DNA of 64,000 nt from Agroathelia rolfsii (GCA_018343915.1 JABRWF010000002.1:1922001-1986000); one strand, 5' to 3'. Positions 23,469 through 37,200 are shown, counted from the first letter of the stretch. Notes: generated by a model from the letters alone, not told the origin. Numbers and translations: made by a program.

Positions 23469-25136
23469 AAGAGCACACCTAACTCTTATCACTAAAACTT
23501 AACCAGAGCCTATGTTAACCTCTGTAAGGTACAGGGTAGCCTGTAATGGCTGTTTTACAACTCCCAAGGCCTAGGATGCAAGGATGTATATGCCTTGTGT
23601 GCAGTTTCCACTACTACTCAAGATGGAGCTTTGCTATTATGAGGCTTTACTCCAAGTCTACCAGACTTTCAAGTAAGGTCTACAGTTTAGACACTAACTG
23701 TCTTGTATATATAGATATGTATACAGGGTATCTTAGCCTTGATAAACATAGGGTAAGCCTTTGTTTACTTAAGTGCACTAAGCACTATGATGTTTTTGTA
23801 ATTAACAGCTACAAGTAGCTAGCACAAAGCCTGAGTGTCAAGAGTACACCTGACTCTTGCCACCAAAACTCAACTAAAGTTCATAGAAACCCCTCAAAGG
23901 TATGAAGTAGGCAGTAAGGCCTTTTTTACTCTTCCCAGGACTTGAGATGCAGGGGTGTATACTTCTTTGTGCCCTGTCTCTACTCTTACCCAAACTCAAG
24001 CTTTTCTATCACCAGGCTTTACTCCAAGTCTACAAGACTTTCAAGTAAGGTCTATAGTGAAGACATAAGTTCTCTTGTGTATACAGATAGGGGTTGAGGT
24101 ATCTTAACCCTGGCCAACTAGGCATAAAGCTTTGTTGGGTGCGTGCACTAAGCACAATGTAATATTGTGTTACAGCTGTTGCAAATGGTCACTACTAATA
24201 GGCTGGATCTGTCTTATGCAAGCTCACAGAGGTAGCACTAAGCACACCTCAACTACAAGTAGCACTGAGTACACTTGTAACCTCCTAGCACAAAGCAGAG
24301 AGGATTTAAGAGGGGAAGGGAGAGAGATAGGCTCTGAAGACAAAGTTTTATTATGTTAGCTAACTATTAAATACAAAGTACTACTTATACTTACCTGAAG
24401 ACAAAGAGAACAAATCTGGGGTCTTTAGGTAAAAACACTACAGGGTTATATGCTAATTCTACCTGGTCTGTACACCTAGTACATAGTCTGTGCATGGTAA
24501 TGCTAAGTATAATGTGATATCACACTATAATGAGTCTATGATAATATCATAGTCTAGACCTATGCTCTAGACCTTGCTTACATAATATATCATATAACTA
24601 GTGGTCACATAAGGGCCAGTCACATGATAACTAGTTACATGACTTGCTTAGTCATCAGAGTGCTTATATAATGTCTGCTTATATAATATATATATTATAT
24701 ACCAAAAAATTGAGAAAAATCAGGAAAAATTCGGAAAAATAATAAGAAATTCTAAATAAATTTATAGTACATAGATTGACTCATAACACTGAGCCTGTAT
24801 TATGTAGTGTATATGTAAAGGAGCACTAAGCAGCCTCTAGATAATAGATAGCACTGAGCATACCTATTACCTCTTAGCACAAAGTAGAGAGGATTTTGTG
24901 AGGGAGAGAGGGAGAGAGAGAGAGAGGGGACAGGCTCTATAAGCCTAGAGTAAAATAAACTCTGAAGATAAAGATTTTATTATGTTAGCTTATACTTAAT
25001 ACAAAGCACTACTTGTACTTACCTAAAGACAAAGAGAATAGATCTAGGGTCCTCAGGTAGAGACACTATAGGGTTATATACTAATTCTACCTGGTCTGTA
25101 CACCTAGTACATGGTCTATGCATGGTTGTCATAACC
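23469..25136 (-). repeat. LTR-A partial, split by solo LTR-A5
   Basis: Inverted family A LTR in two pieces, 23469-23835 and 24794-25136, interrupted by another family A LTR. Lacks its true U5 terminus and is cut by LTR-E on the right. Confidence 0.8.
23836..24788 (-). repeat. Solo LTR-A5
   Basis: 953 bp, TGTCAAGAG...CTCATAACA, with duplication CTGAG at 23831-23835 and 24789-24793. An LTR-A inside an LTR-A of the same orientation. Confidence 0.93.
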
Positions 25137-25540
25137 TCCTCCATATACAAGTAGTTTCCACTCTGACATTTCCAATATATCCCTACTTACCCTTGCCCAC
25201 TACCATCCAACAACCAAAGACACCTCTTTAGCTCCTAACTTCTGCTCTCTGCCCTCTGCAATTCAGGTATTGGAACTAGCAACCCTTTGCTTGGCACCTG
25301 ATCAGAGTCCCAGAGTCTTTTCCTCTTCTTATGTATTCTGTTTTCCCATTATTTTCCCTACATATTCTGGTACCCTTATTTACATAGATAGTTTTGGCCT
25401 ATTTATACCCCGTATTCTGTTTCCTACTCTCCATCTCACTTCATTTCTATTCCTCTTGGTATTCCCTTGCTACTACAGTATCTATACTAACCTAGCATAT
25501 ACCCAGTTACCTTAGTTTGGAAATCAACTTAGTTCCCCTT
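25137..25540 (+). repeat. LTR-E partial, decayed
   Basis: First about 404 bp of an E-type LTR (TGTCATAACC...), with TpG/TpA where the young copies have CpG/CpA. Cut by LTR-A at 25541. Confidence 0.8.
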
Positions 25541-26478
25541 TGTTATGAGTCAATCTATATACTATAAATTTATTTAAGATTTCTCATTATTTTTCTGATT
25601 TTTCCCGGATTTTTCTCTATTTTTTGATATATAATATGTATATTACATAAACAGACATTATGTAAATACTCTGATGACTAAGCAAAGTCATGTGATTAGT
25701 CATTATGTGACTGGCCATCATGTGACCACTAGTCATGCAACTTATTATATAAGTAGGTCTAGAGCATAGGTCTAGAACATAACACCATCATAGACTCACT
25801 ATGGTGCAATATTGCATTATACTTAGCACCTCTGTGCACAGACCAGGTAGAATTAGTATACAACCCTGTAGTGCCTCTACCTGAAGACCCCAGATTTGTT
25901 CTCTTTGTCTTTAGATAAGCACAATAGTGCTTTGTATCCAGTAGTTAACTAAACATAATAAAACTTTGTCTTCAGAGCCTATCTCCCTCCCCTCCTTTTC
26001 TCTAAAAAATCCTCTCTGCTCTGTGCTAGGAGGTTACAAGTGTGCTCAGTGCTACTTGTAGTCAAGGTGTGCTTAGTGCCACCTTTGTGAGCTTGCATAA
26101 GACAGGTCCAGCCTATTAGTAGTGACCATTTGTAAAAGCCATAACACAACACCATATTGTGCTCAGTACAAGCACCTAACAAAGCTTTATGCCTAGTTGG
26201 CCAGGGTTAAGATACCTCAACCCCTATCTACATACATAAGAAGACTTCTGTCTTGACTATAGATCTTGCTTGAAAGTCTTGTAGACTTGGAGTAAAGCCT
26301 GGTGATAGGAAAGCTTGAGTTTGAGTGAAAGTAGAGACTAGGCATAGAGAAGTGTACACCCCTGCATTCCAAGTCCTGGAAAGAGTAAAACAGGCCTTAC
26401 TGCCTACCCTGTACCTTTGAGGGGTTTCTGTGGACTTTGGTTGAGTTTTGGTGACAAGAGTCAGGTGTGCTCTTGATA
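25541..26478 (+). repeat. LTR-A6
   Basis: Full-length family A LTR of 938 bp, TGTTATGAG...CTCTTGATA. No matching target duplication (CCCTT versus CTAAG), so one flank was probably lost by recombination. Confidence 0.85.
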
Positions 26479-26952
26479 CTAAGGTAGAAAAGTAATGAGG
26501 GCAGAGACAAAGACAAAGATAAAGTGGTCAAGCTAGATTGCAAAGGCCCTAAGGGCAGGCCTTTATATACTAGTTATAAGTATTCTAAGAATAGTCCTTA
26601 ACTCCACATCAAGGGAAATAGAAGAAAGGAAAGGAAAAGAATCAATGGAGTTAGAACAGAAGTATAGTATGAGAAAAGATCAAAGATGAAAGAAGCATCA
26701 ATAATTAAAGAAGGAAATCAATGATGTACATCAAAAGATCTAGAATCATATCTAAATGTAACATAGTACTATGTAAACAATACAATAAGAAACTAGAAAA
26801 TAAAGAAGTATATCCTGTATACTCAAATCAAAAGATAAAAACATAAGAAAAATAGGGAAAAATAAGGAAAAATTAGAGGCATACTGCCAACCTATAGAAA
26901 CATATCTGTTTACATAGAAAATATGTCAGCCATCCTACAATAGCATGTCTGC
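26479..26952 (-). repeat. LTR-like remnant, unassigned family
   Basis: No gene. The stretch has the look of a minus-strand LTR: A-rich runs near 26840-26880, a TATATAA-like box near 26565, and an end CTTATAACA at 26952. I could not match it to families A-E. Confidence 0.4.
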
Positions 26953-28002
26953 CATCTTATAACACCAACCTATTGAACTATCGTAGTTCTTGGGTTGTAT
27001 AGTGTGGCTATATGCTAGCTCACAAGTTACCTATTGTGAAGCAAACACTTACTTGTAAAGAAAAGTGCAGGCTTTGGGTTGTTCCTAAGATAAGGCAAGG
27101 TTTCCTAGGATAGGAAGCAATTAGTAACTTTGCTATACTGAAGATAAGACTGTAGCCAGTGTCCCTTTGAGACTACCTACTTGTTTTCCCTTTAGGAAAG
27201 GCTTGTTGTCTTGTAGTAGACTTAGTAAGTCTGTTGGTGAAGTTAGTACTCTAGGAGCTAGTCTTGTAGACTATTTAACTCACTATTTTCGAGTGAAATA
27301 ACTTGTCATTTCCAGCCGAATTTGCTAGTGCTTATATAATACAAAATATTCTAATTTCTACAAGATTAGTAAGCCAATTCTGTGCTTATCTAATCCGCTT
27401 AGTAAGAAGGGTTGCTTACAAATCAGCTTATAAATCAGCTTAGTAATATTCCTATTTGCTGAATAATATGCTTGGTAAGCAATCTGTGTGCTTAGTAAGT
27501 AATTTGTATAGTATTAGTAAGTAAAATGTCTATTGATCTCAATATCCTATTATTAAATCTATATTAGTAATATTTTATAAACATTACTAATATTATGAAT
27601 TTTCTTAGTAAATATTTTGGTGATTTATAAGCAAGGATCTAGGGCGTGAAAAATCAATTAGTAATATTCACAATAATTATTTAGAAATGAATATTTAAAT
27701 AGAATTGTTTAATATTTATGAAAAGATATTCATAAATGATAAAGTCAAGTGACTTTAGATATGATAATCTTATCTCTGATAAGATTAGATATAATGAAAT
27801 ATTGAAAATATTAAATAAAAGAATATATGCATATTATTTCAATGAATATATGCATGTAAAGAATTGTTAATATCTCAACAATGAACGGTTGTAAAATCAT
27901 GAAATAAATAATCATGTATGATATGATGTTAGATGATTATTTAAAGTATTCATTGGAATTATTGGAAAGATATGAAGCTTGTAAATATTCAATCTTTCAA
28001 CA
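26953..28002 (-). repeat. AT-rich element G, copy 1
   Basis: No coding frame. AT-rich stretch with many ATTAGTAAG-like words and GAATATATGCAT motifs, ending CTTTCAACA (TGTTGAAAG on the minus strand). The segment near 27040-27120 resembles 60680-60780, and the 27820-28000 part resembles 41080-41250 and 50528-50720. So it is a dispersed repeat. Its class is unknown to me; the TGTTGAAAG edge recalls an LTR end. Confidence 0.5.
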
Positions 28003-28506
28003 CAACCATCAAAGAAACTTGTGGCCAAATGGATTGAACCCTACAAAATTGTTGAGTTAATTGGAAACCAAGCAGTCTACCTTGCTATTCCAAAATAATA
28101 GACTATCTATAATATCTTCTATGTATCCCTAATTAAGCCACATATGCAAGTTGAGTCAAGGCCTATGGCACCTCCACCACCCCCAGTAGAAGTCAAAGAA
28201 GAAGAAGAACTAGAGGTACTCAAGATCAAAGACAGCCAACTAAGCCCCCAAACCAAGAAACTCAAATACCTTGTGGAGTGGAAAGGATATCCAGGAGAAG
28301 ACTCCTGGGAGTCAGAAAAAGACATGTCTAATACCCCCTGCTTGATCAAAGAATTCCATTGGAAAAACCCCAAAGTGCCTAAATATCTATCAGCTATAGC
28401 CTTTGTAGAATTACCTTTCCAACCCATTGAGAACTTTATGGAGGAACCATTGGAAAAGATTAGAGGAGCATGGGAACTTGGGATATTCCGGAGGAAATCC
28501 CCCTAG
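28003..28506 (+). pseudogene. gypsy-B3 pol 3' end with chromodomain
   Basis: Carboxy end of a family B Pol. A GPY/F-like end of integrase is followed by an acidic/proline linker (28160-28220) and a chromodomain (KKLKYLVEWKGYPGEDSWES, about 28255-28315) with its aromatic residues retained. Two stops lie near 28096. It joins the polypurine tract GGAAGGGGG (28506-28514) and LTR-B at 28518. Chromodomains of this group direct integration toward marked chromatin. Confidence 0.85.
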
Positions 28507-29472
28507 GAAGGGGGTAATATCATGATTAGGACATTTTTGCAAATTTTTGGTTATTTTCTTTTATTACTTGGACCTATATTTCTTTTATTATAATATTTTC
28601 TCTCCTTTTCTTTCTTTATCAAATTACCCCTTTAGGGCGTGGACTATGGGCAGTACAGTGGTTACCTAATTGGCCTTTATATTTTCCAAGCTGTATATTA
28701 CAGGAGTAATCTCAAGGCTGTGTTATTTTCCATTTCCATCATTATGTATAGCCTAGGAACACAGCCTTCCTTCCCTGATTAATTCCTAGTAGTTACTGGT
28801 ACTATTCCAGAAACGGAACTCCATACAGATGCCTAGTAGAGCTAGGGTAAATAATCTTCCCCTGCATAGCCTCCTTAATACTTCTAACTCTAACAGTGCA
28901 TAGACCCCTAAGGCTATGCACGGACCTTTCCTTAGTAGTATAAGAAGACTATGTAACTTGCACTGAAGGCTCCAGCTTTAACCTCTTTGCCTTTAGGCAA
29001 GTATAGGTTTTATATTCAATAAAGTAGATTACTAATAAATAACTTTGCCTTTAGGGTATTTGTGAACACTAAGGCCTAGTCTTCCCATCCTAGCCCCCTT
29101 CCTCTCCCTCTCTCTTTACTTATGGGTAGTGTAAATCCCCCAGAGTGTGTGAAATGTATAAGCATTTGTAAAATAAGTTAGTAAGAGTATCTACAGGCCC
29201 CTATCATAACCCCCTCCATACATAAGTGGCTTCTGCTCCAATATTTCCAACATATCCCCACTTACCCTTGCCTACTACCATTCAACAACTAAAAACACCT
29301 CTCTGGCTCCCAACTTCCGCTCTCTACCCTCCGTGATTTAGGCATTGGAACCAGCAACCCCTTGCTTGGTGCCCAATTAGAGTCCCGGAGTCTTTTCCTC
29401 TTCTCATGTATCCTGTTTTCCCATCATTTCCCCTATATATTCTAGTACCCTTATTCACATAGATAGTTCCAG

Positions 29473-30073
29473 TGTCATGACCCCCTCCGCACACAAGTGG
29501 CTCCCACTCCGACATTTCCGACATGTCCCCACTCACCCTCGCCCACTACCATCCAACAACCAAAGACACCTCTCCGGCTCCCAACTTCCGCTCTCCGCCC
29601 TCCGCGATTCGGGCGTCAGAACCAGCGACCCCTTGCTCGGCGCCCGACCGGGGTCCCGGAGTCTTTTCCTCTTCTCACGTATCCTGTTTTCCCATCATTT
29701 TCCCCACACGTTCTGGTACCCTTGTTCACATAGATAGTTTCGGCTCATTCGCGCCCCGTATTCCGTTTCCCACTCTCCGTCTCACTTCATTTCTATTCCT
29801 CTTGGTATCCTCCTGTTACTATAGTATTTATACCGACCTAGCATGTACCTAGCTACCTCAGTTCGGAAATCAACTTAGTTCCCCTTCTCCTGTCTGACTC
29901 CTGTCCCGGACCGCAACTAGGCAAGGGCCTGACACATACGTCTTGGCCAAGTCCGGTCACCCCTCTCCTTTCCTATCCACTCTCCCATCTCTACTCCTGT
30001 TCACTCCGTCTCCGCTTCCGTTCCGCTCCGCCCCTTCCCTTTTCTGCTATCTCCGTCCGTCCGAGACTTAACA
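29473..30073 (+). repeat. Solo LTR-E2, GC-rich
   Basis: 601 bp, TGTCATGACC...ACTTAACA, duplication TCCAG at 29468-29472 and 30074-30078. Nearly identical to the complement of LTR-E1 (20714-21314) and lies inside a decayed relative, which gives a side-by-side view of young and old sequence. Confidence 0.95.
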
Positions 30074-30260
30074 TCCAGCCTATTTGTGCCCTGTATTCTA
30101 TTTCCCACTCTCCATCTTACTTCATTTCTATTCCTCTTGGTATCCTCCTGCTACTATAGTATTTATACCAACCTAGCATATACCTAGCTACCTCAGTTTG
30201 GAAATCAACTTAGTTCCTCTTCTTCTGTATAACTCCTGTTCTGGACTGCAACTAGGCAAG

Positions 30261-31202
30261 TATCAAGAGTATACCTGCCTCTTATCACTAAAACTCAACC
30301 AGAGCCTATATTAACCCCTGTAAAGTGCAGGGTAGCCTGTAATGGCTATTTTACAACTCCCAAGGCCTAGGATGCAAGGATGGACATGCCTTGTATGCTG
30401 TCTTTGTTCTCACTCAACCTTGAGCTTGCTAATCACTAGGCTTTACTCTAGACTTGCAAAGTCTTCAAGTAAGGTCTACCATTGAGACACAAAGTTTCTT
30501 GTGTATATAAATAGGCATGTAGGGTCTCTTAGCCTTGATAAATGCAGGGCAAGCCTTTGTTTACTTAGGTGCACTGAGCACTACGTATAGTTTGTGTTAC
30601 TATAGATGTAAATAGTCACTATAAAGGCTAGACCTGTCTTATGCATGTACGCAGAGACTTGCACTAAGCTTGTCTCTTCTGTAAGTAGTACAGAGCATGC
30701 TTACAACCTTCTAGCACTGAGCAGAGAGGATTTGATGGGGGAAGAGAGAGAGAGAGAGATAGGGACTCTGAAGACAAAGTTTTATTTATGTTAGCTAGCT
30801 ATTAAATACAAAGCACTACTATACTTATCTAAAGACAAAGAGAACAAATCTGGGGTCTTCAGGTAGGGGCACTATAGGGTTATATACTATTTCTACCTGG
30901 TCTGTATACAGAGGTGCTAAGTATAATGCAATATTGCATTATAGTGAGTCTATAATAGTATCATGTTTTAGACCTATACTCTAGACCTGCTTACATAATA
31001 AGTCATATAACTAGTAGTCACATGATGGCCAGTCATATAATGACTAATCACATGACTTTACTTAGTCATCAAAGTACTTATGTAATGTTTATTTATGTAA
31101 TATACATATTATATGCCAAAAAATTGAGAAAAATCAGGAAAAATTCGGAAAAATAATGAGAAATTCTAAATAAATTTATAGTACATGGATTGACTTATAA
31201 CA
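30261..31202 (-). repeat. Solo LTR-A7
   Basis: 942 bp, TATCAAGAG...CTTATAACA, with duplication GCAAG at 30256-30260 and 31203-31207. Confidence 0.93.
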
Positions 31203-31507
31203 GCAAGGGCCTAATACATATGTCTTGGCCAAGTCTGGTCACCCCTCTTCTTTCCTATCCACTCTCCCACCTCTACTCCTGTTCACTCTATCTCCACTTT
31301 TATTCTGCTCCACCCCTTCCCTTTCTACTATCTCCATCCATCCAAGACTTAACAGCCCCTAATAGAATAAGGGTTTACCTGTGTGGGAAAACTACTTGTT
31401 TTAGGTACTTCAAAATACTATTAAGAGTGTGTCCCCTGATTTGTACTAAGATAAAGTAGGTACACTAAGCCCAAACATTGATATCAAGTCAAGGAGTACC
31501 CTTGATA

Positions 31508-31832
31508 TATAGTGCTTAGTATACTTAAGTAAACAAAGGCTTGCCCTGCATTTATCAAGGCTAAGATACCCTGTATGCATATCTACATACATAAGATAGT
31601 TGGTGTTCTAACTATAGACCTTGCTTGAAAGTCTAGCAGACTTAGAGTAAAGCTTGGTGACAGTAAAGCTCTATCTTGAGTGATAGTAGAAACTACGTAC
31701 AAGGCATATACATCTTTGTGTTCTAGGCCTTAGGAGTTATAAAATGGCCATTATAGGCTACCCTATACCTTACAGGAATTAATGTAGGTACTGGTTAAGT
31801 TTTAGTGGCAAGAGGCTGGTGTGCTCTTAACA
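31508..31832 (+). repeat. LTR-A partial, 3' part
   Basis: Family A U5 part, ending CTCTTAACA. Confidence 0.75.
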
Positions 31833-33448
31833 TATGGAAGGAGCAAGGAACTAGCTTAACAAAGTAAAAGAACTTCAAGAAGACACCAAGACAGCACTAG
31901 ACTACACAGTAAATAGAATGAAATATTTCTTTGACAAACATGCCATAGATATCCCCAAGTACAATATTTGTCAAGAGTACACCTGTCTTTTGCCACCAAA
32001 ACTCAACCAGTGCCTACATAAACCTTTCTAAGATGTGAGGTAGCCTGTAATGGCTATTTTACAACTCCTAAGGCCTAGAATGTACAGGTGTATATGCCTT
32101 GTGCCCTGTCTTAATTGTTACTCACTTCAGAGTGTTCTAGTCACCAAGCTTTACTCTAAGTTCACTGAACTTTCAAGCAAGGTCTACTGTTACAACACCA
32201 AAGATCTTATGTGTGCTAATAGGGGTACAGGGTATCTTAACTGCAACAAGCTTAGAGTAAAGTCTTTGCTTGCTTAGGTACACTAAGCACTATATAGGTT
32301 GTGTTATTGTAGATGCAAGTAGTCACCACAAAGGCTGGACCTGTTTTATGCATGCATACAGGAGTAGCATAAAGCAAACTCCTACTATAAGTAGCACTAA
32401 GCATGCTTATAACCTATTAGCACAAAGCAAAGAGGATTTTTAGAGAGAGAGGGAAAAGAGGAGATAGGGACTCTGAAGACAAAGGTTTTATTATGTTAGC
32501 TTGTACTTAATACAAAGCACTACTTGTGCTTACCTAAAGATGAAGAAAACAAATATGGGGTCTTTAGGTAGAGACACTACAGGGTTATATACTAATTCTA
32601 CCTGGTCTATGCACCTGGTATATGGTCTGTGCACAGTAATACTAAGTATAATGTGATATTGCACCATAGTAAATCTATGATAATATTATAGTCTAGACCT
32701 ATACTCTAGGCCTTGCTTATATAATATGTCACATGACTAGTGGTCACATAACTTGCTTAGTCATCAGAGTGCTTATGTAATGTCCGCTTATGTAATATAC
32801 ATATTATATACCAAAAAATCGAGAAAAATCAGGAAAAATTCGGAAAAATAATGAGAAATTCTAAATAAATTTATAGTACATAGATTGACTTGTAACAATA
32901 TTAGTGACAAGGTGTAGCTTAATACCAAGAATATTTACCTAGTACAACCTTTAAAGAAGCTCTTGGCAGAGTGGATTGGACTATACAAAATCACAGAACT
33001 AGTTGGTAACCATACTATCTACCTAGCTATCCTAAAACAATGGACCATCCATAATGTATTCCATGTATCTCTTGTCAAACTATATATCTAAGTTGAATTA
33101 AGACCTACTATACCATCTCTACCCCCTGTTAAAGTTGAAGGAGAAAAAGAAATAGAAGTACAAAAAATCAAAGATAGCTAGTTAAGTCCTAGAACAAAAA
33201 AATTAGAATACCTTATAGAATAGAAAGGGTACCCCAGAGAAGATTCATAGGAATTAGAATGTAATGTCTCAAATGCACCACAATTAGTCAAAGAATTTCA
33301 TCGGAAAAACCTAAAAGCGCCTAAATGCCTATCAGCTACAACCTTTGCAGAATTACCTTTTTGGCCCATTGAAAACTTCACAAATAGACCAGTAGAGAAG
33401 ATTGGAGGAACGTAGGAACTTGGGATGTTCTGGAGGAAATCCCTTTAG
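31833..33448 (+). pseudogene. gypsy-B4 pol 3' part, split by LTR-A8
   Basis: Integrase C-terminal helix (ELQEDTKTALDYTVNRMKYF near 31870-31930), then LTR-A8, then the GPY/F region and a decayed chromodomain ending at a TAG at 33446-33448. Many stops, tryptophan codons changed to TAG. The order mirrors Pol of gypsy-A2 residues 1005-1205. Confidence 0.85.
31969..32897 (-). repeat. Solo LTR-A8
   Basis: 929 bp, TGTCAAGAG...TTGTAACA, with duplication ATATT at 31964-31968 and 32898-32902, inside the pol remnant. Confidence 0.93.
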
Positions 33449-34282
33449 GAAGGGGGTAATGTCATGAGTAGGATATTTTTGCAGATTTTCTTGTTATTTC
33501 TCTTGTAATATTTGGATTTATATTTCTTTTGTTATGATATTTTCTTTCTATTTTCTTATTTTCCTTATTAAAATTACCCTTTAGGGCATGGACTGTAGGT
33601 AGTGCAGTAGGTCACCTAATTGGCCCTTACATATTCCAAGCTGCACATCACAGGAGTAATCTTAGGGCTGTACTATTCCTCTTCACTATTATGTATAGCC
33701 TAAGAAGTACAGCCTTCTTTCCCTAAATGATTCCTAACAGTTACCGGTACCATTCTAGAAATAGAATCCTATACAGATGCCCAGTGGAGCTAGGACAAAA
33801 GTTCTCCCCCTGTATAGCCTTATTAATACTTCTAATTCCAGATGCACATAGACTAACAAAGCTATATATAGACCCTTCCCTAGTAGTATAAATAAAGTAT
33901 GTAACTTTTCCTAAAGGCCCTAGCTTCAACCTCTTTGCCTTTAGGTAAGTAAACAGTCTATATTTCATTAAAATAGATTACTAATAAAATCTTTGCCTTT
34001 AGGGTTATACTCTTAGGCCTAGGCCCCTATGTTCTAGCCCCCTCCTTCTCTCTTTCTTATTCCCCTAAACTAGGAGATGGTGTAAATATTAGAATAAATG
34101 GGATAAGAAAATGACTTTTATATTTGGTAGATAAAATGTATTGGTTTTATACATGTATGTTAATTGTGAGATATAAGACAAAAGAATACAAAAGATACAA
34201 AAGAAACTATTGTTACAATACATACAAAAAGTTTGTTCTATATTCATAGCTATTTATTATCCTTATTATTCAATACTTCTCC

Positions 34283-37200
34283 TCAGCAACAAATTCCCAA
34301 CATTTCCTTCAATGATTTGTAAGCAGGGCCAGGAAGGGCCTTTGTCAGGATATTAGCACAATTGATCTTGCTTGGTATGTATGTGATGTTGATGACATAG
34401 TTAGTGATTTGTTTGTAAATGAAATGATAGTAAATATCAATGTGCTTGGCACATGAGTGGTAGACAGTATTATAGGTGAGCTGGTTAGCAGCAGTGTTAT
34501 CAGTAAAAATGGTAATAGGCTTGGTTGGTTTGGCTCTGATTGCTTGTAAAAATGTGATGACCCAGGCAGTATAACCTCTAGTGCTGCTGAGGGCTATGTA
34601 TTTAGCTTCTATGGTTGACAGAGCCACAGAAGGTTGTTTCTTGGAGGACTATGAGACCAGGCTACTACAGAGTAAGAAGACAAAACTGGTAACAGACTGG
34701 TGGTTGGTGATGTTGGAAGCCTAGTTGGTGTCTGAGTAAGTGATGATATTCAACTTGGTAGAGGTGTGAGAATATGTGATGCTATCGTCAATGGTGTCTT
34801 GTAGGTATCTGAAAACGCGTTTCACAGCATTCCAGTGAGTGTTTGTCAGCCTTAAGTTGAACTAAAAGATGTGTTGCATAATGAATGAGATATCCAGCTA
34901 GGTGAGGATGGCCAGATAGAGTAATGTGCCAATAGCAGACTGGTAAGGTGCTTGAGTGATGGTTGTGCCATTGGCAGCTTTAGCAAGTTTCACATTAGGT
35001 TCCACAGGTATATTAAGTAGGAATGATGTAGTCATATGATATTTCTTGAGTATAAATCTTGTGTAAGCACCCTGTGATAGGGTAAGTGTCACAACCATAG
35101 TTATACCATGCCATAGACACTATAGCATTTAATCATGTCTACCAAGCATATATTTAGGTTTACCAAGCATATACCCAGGTTTATTCAGCATACACTCAAG
35201 ATAACCATGAAATTACTCAAGTATTTATTATTATTATTATCAAGCTACAAATCATGCTGTAGAGGCTATTATACATAATTTATCCACAGTATATTATCTA
35301 TAAGTCATAGTATATCACAGTAAACCATAGTTCATCATTTAGTCAAAGCTCAATTCTAAGCCCAAGGCTTAGAAACAGGTATATTATTATTTCCGCTCCT
35401 TTCACTATCGTGCTGGTTGTGACATGTCACACGTCACATCACACAAAAGAGTGTAACTTTGCATTCCCCATCTTTAGGCACTATCACAGTTACATAGGAA
35501 CTGTAATATATCATGATAATCATTGAAATAATCAAGGAAGAACCTAGGAATGATATTGAATTATTTGGTAAGGATTAGTAACTAGAAAAGCATACCAAAG
35601 TAGGAGAACAATAGTATACAATTATGTATTTAAGTTACTAAGGTTTAAGAGATGTTCCCTATCTTACAGACCTCTTTCATCAATACTATTATTGTTATTC
35701 ATTGTCCCAGGCTCTCTTTACGCCTCTAAGCCCCTATTATACCACTCTTATTGTCCCAAGTCATAGCTATAGTTATTATAGTTGTCAAAGTTATAGTACA
35801 CTTCTTTATAGTTAACCTTAGGGTTGGAAACCCTAAGAGCGTTACTACTAGCCTTGGATTAGGCTTTACAACCCATTGTTTACTGCTAATTATAGTTTAT
35901 AGACCTGTGATAGTAAGCTTCTGCACAGACCAGTCCCTAGTGACCTCAATGCCAAGAATATGCCAGACCTACCCAAGGTTGGTTGTCTCAAATTTGCTAG
36001 CTATAGCTGCCTTGGTTGCACCAAGCAGCTTGGCTGAGTTAGCAAAAATAACCATGTTATCTACATATACAGAAATAATGACAAGCTGCGCACTGTATGT
36101 CCTGATATATACACAGGGGTCAGCTGCCATAGGAGTGAATCTGAGTTCAATAAGTGCCTGATTTAGATTGGTGTTCCAGACCCTACTGGCCTGCTTAAGT
36201 CCATATATTGCCCAATCCATCTTCCAAATACATCTAGACCTATCGTTGAATCCCTCTGGCTACTCCATATAGATATCATTCTCTAGCTTCCTATTTAGGT
36301 AAGCACCAACTACATCCATCTGATGAATTTCTATATCCCTCTCTGCTGCCATTGCAAACAATATTTATAGTGAATCATAATGAACCACAGGAGCAAATGT
36401 CTCCTTGTAGTCAATGCCAGGCTTCTGCTCAAAGCCATGTGCAACAAGTCAAGCTTTATACTTGACAATATTCCTCTTTTCATCCCTTTTGATCTTGTAG
36501 ACCCATTTGGAAGTGAGTGCTTGGCGTTTGGCCAGAAGACCTACAAGTTTGAATGTTCTCCTATCTACCAACTAACCCATTTCCTAATCCATTGCCCCCT
36601 TCCACTTCTTGGTGTCCCTGCTTCTGTTAGCTTTAGACCATGTTCTTAGCTCCTCCTATCCCTCCATAATTCCAAACACGTAAGCAAAATAAATATCATG
36701 GTGAGTTTCTTCTATAGGTACGTCCAAGTTGCCTTCTTTAGCTTTCTCCTTTTCAGCAAGGTGCTGGAATCAGCGTAATTTTCTGGGTTTGATTTTGACA
36801 GATAGTTTTTTATTTTGGGAATTTTCATCTCCTTCATTGTTGTCTTCATTATCTCCTTCATTACTGTTATCTTCTAGCATCTCCTCTTCTTTATCATAGC
36901 TTCCCTTTTTGTTGCTTTCTTCTTCATTCTCTTCCTCATCCTCTTCCTCATCTTCACTAGCCTCCTTCTTTTTCTCCTCTTTTTCTTCTTTATTACAATT
37001 TCCATCATTGTCATCTTCTTCTTCCTTCTCCTCCTGTGACTATATGTTTTCAATCAATATTTTCTTTGATGTCACAGGACCAGGTGATAATGTGACGTGA
37101 TTATTTGGCATAAATGTAACATTGCGTAATGTAAGGATTTGGCATGACTGAGGTGACCAATAACAATGTACAAGTGATGTTTCAGAGAATCCGGTGAAAA

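Larger units (their letters stand above)
29202..31354 (+). repeat. LTR-E' (decayed), split twice
   Basis: Pieces 29202-29472, 30079-30260 and 31208-31354, 600 bp together, matching the 601-bp LTR-E length. It was entered by LTR-E2 (TSD TCCAG) and LTR-A7 (TSD GCAAG) after it had itself entered LTR-B (TSD GCCCC). Confidence 0.92.
28518..31507 (+). repeat. gypsy-B3 3' LTR (family B), split by LTR-E'
   Basis: Pieces 28518-29201 and 31360-31507 (832 bp together). The break carries duplication GCCCC (29197-29201 and 31355-31359) made by LTR-E'. Confidence 0.92.

Noticed and set aside
35393..35450. Short inverted and repeated GTGACATGTCACACGTCAC words in LTR-I as a separate palindromic element
   Set aside because: They lie fully within the TSD-bounded solo LTR and have no edges of their own.
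36909..37100. Ser/Phe-rich plus-strand frame
   Set aside because: Antisense of the Glu-rich spacer between integrase and RT of copia-2.
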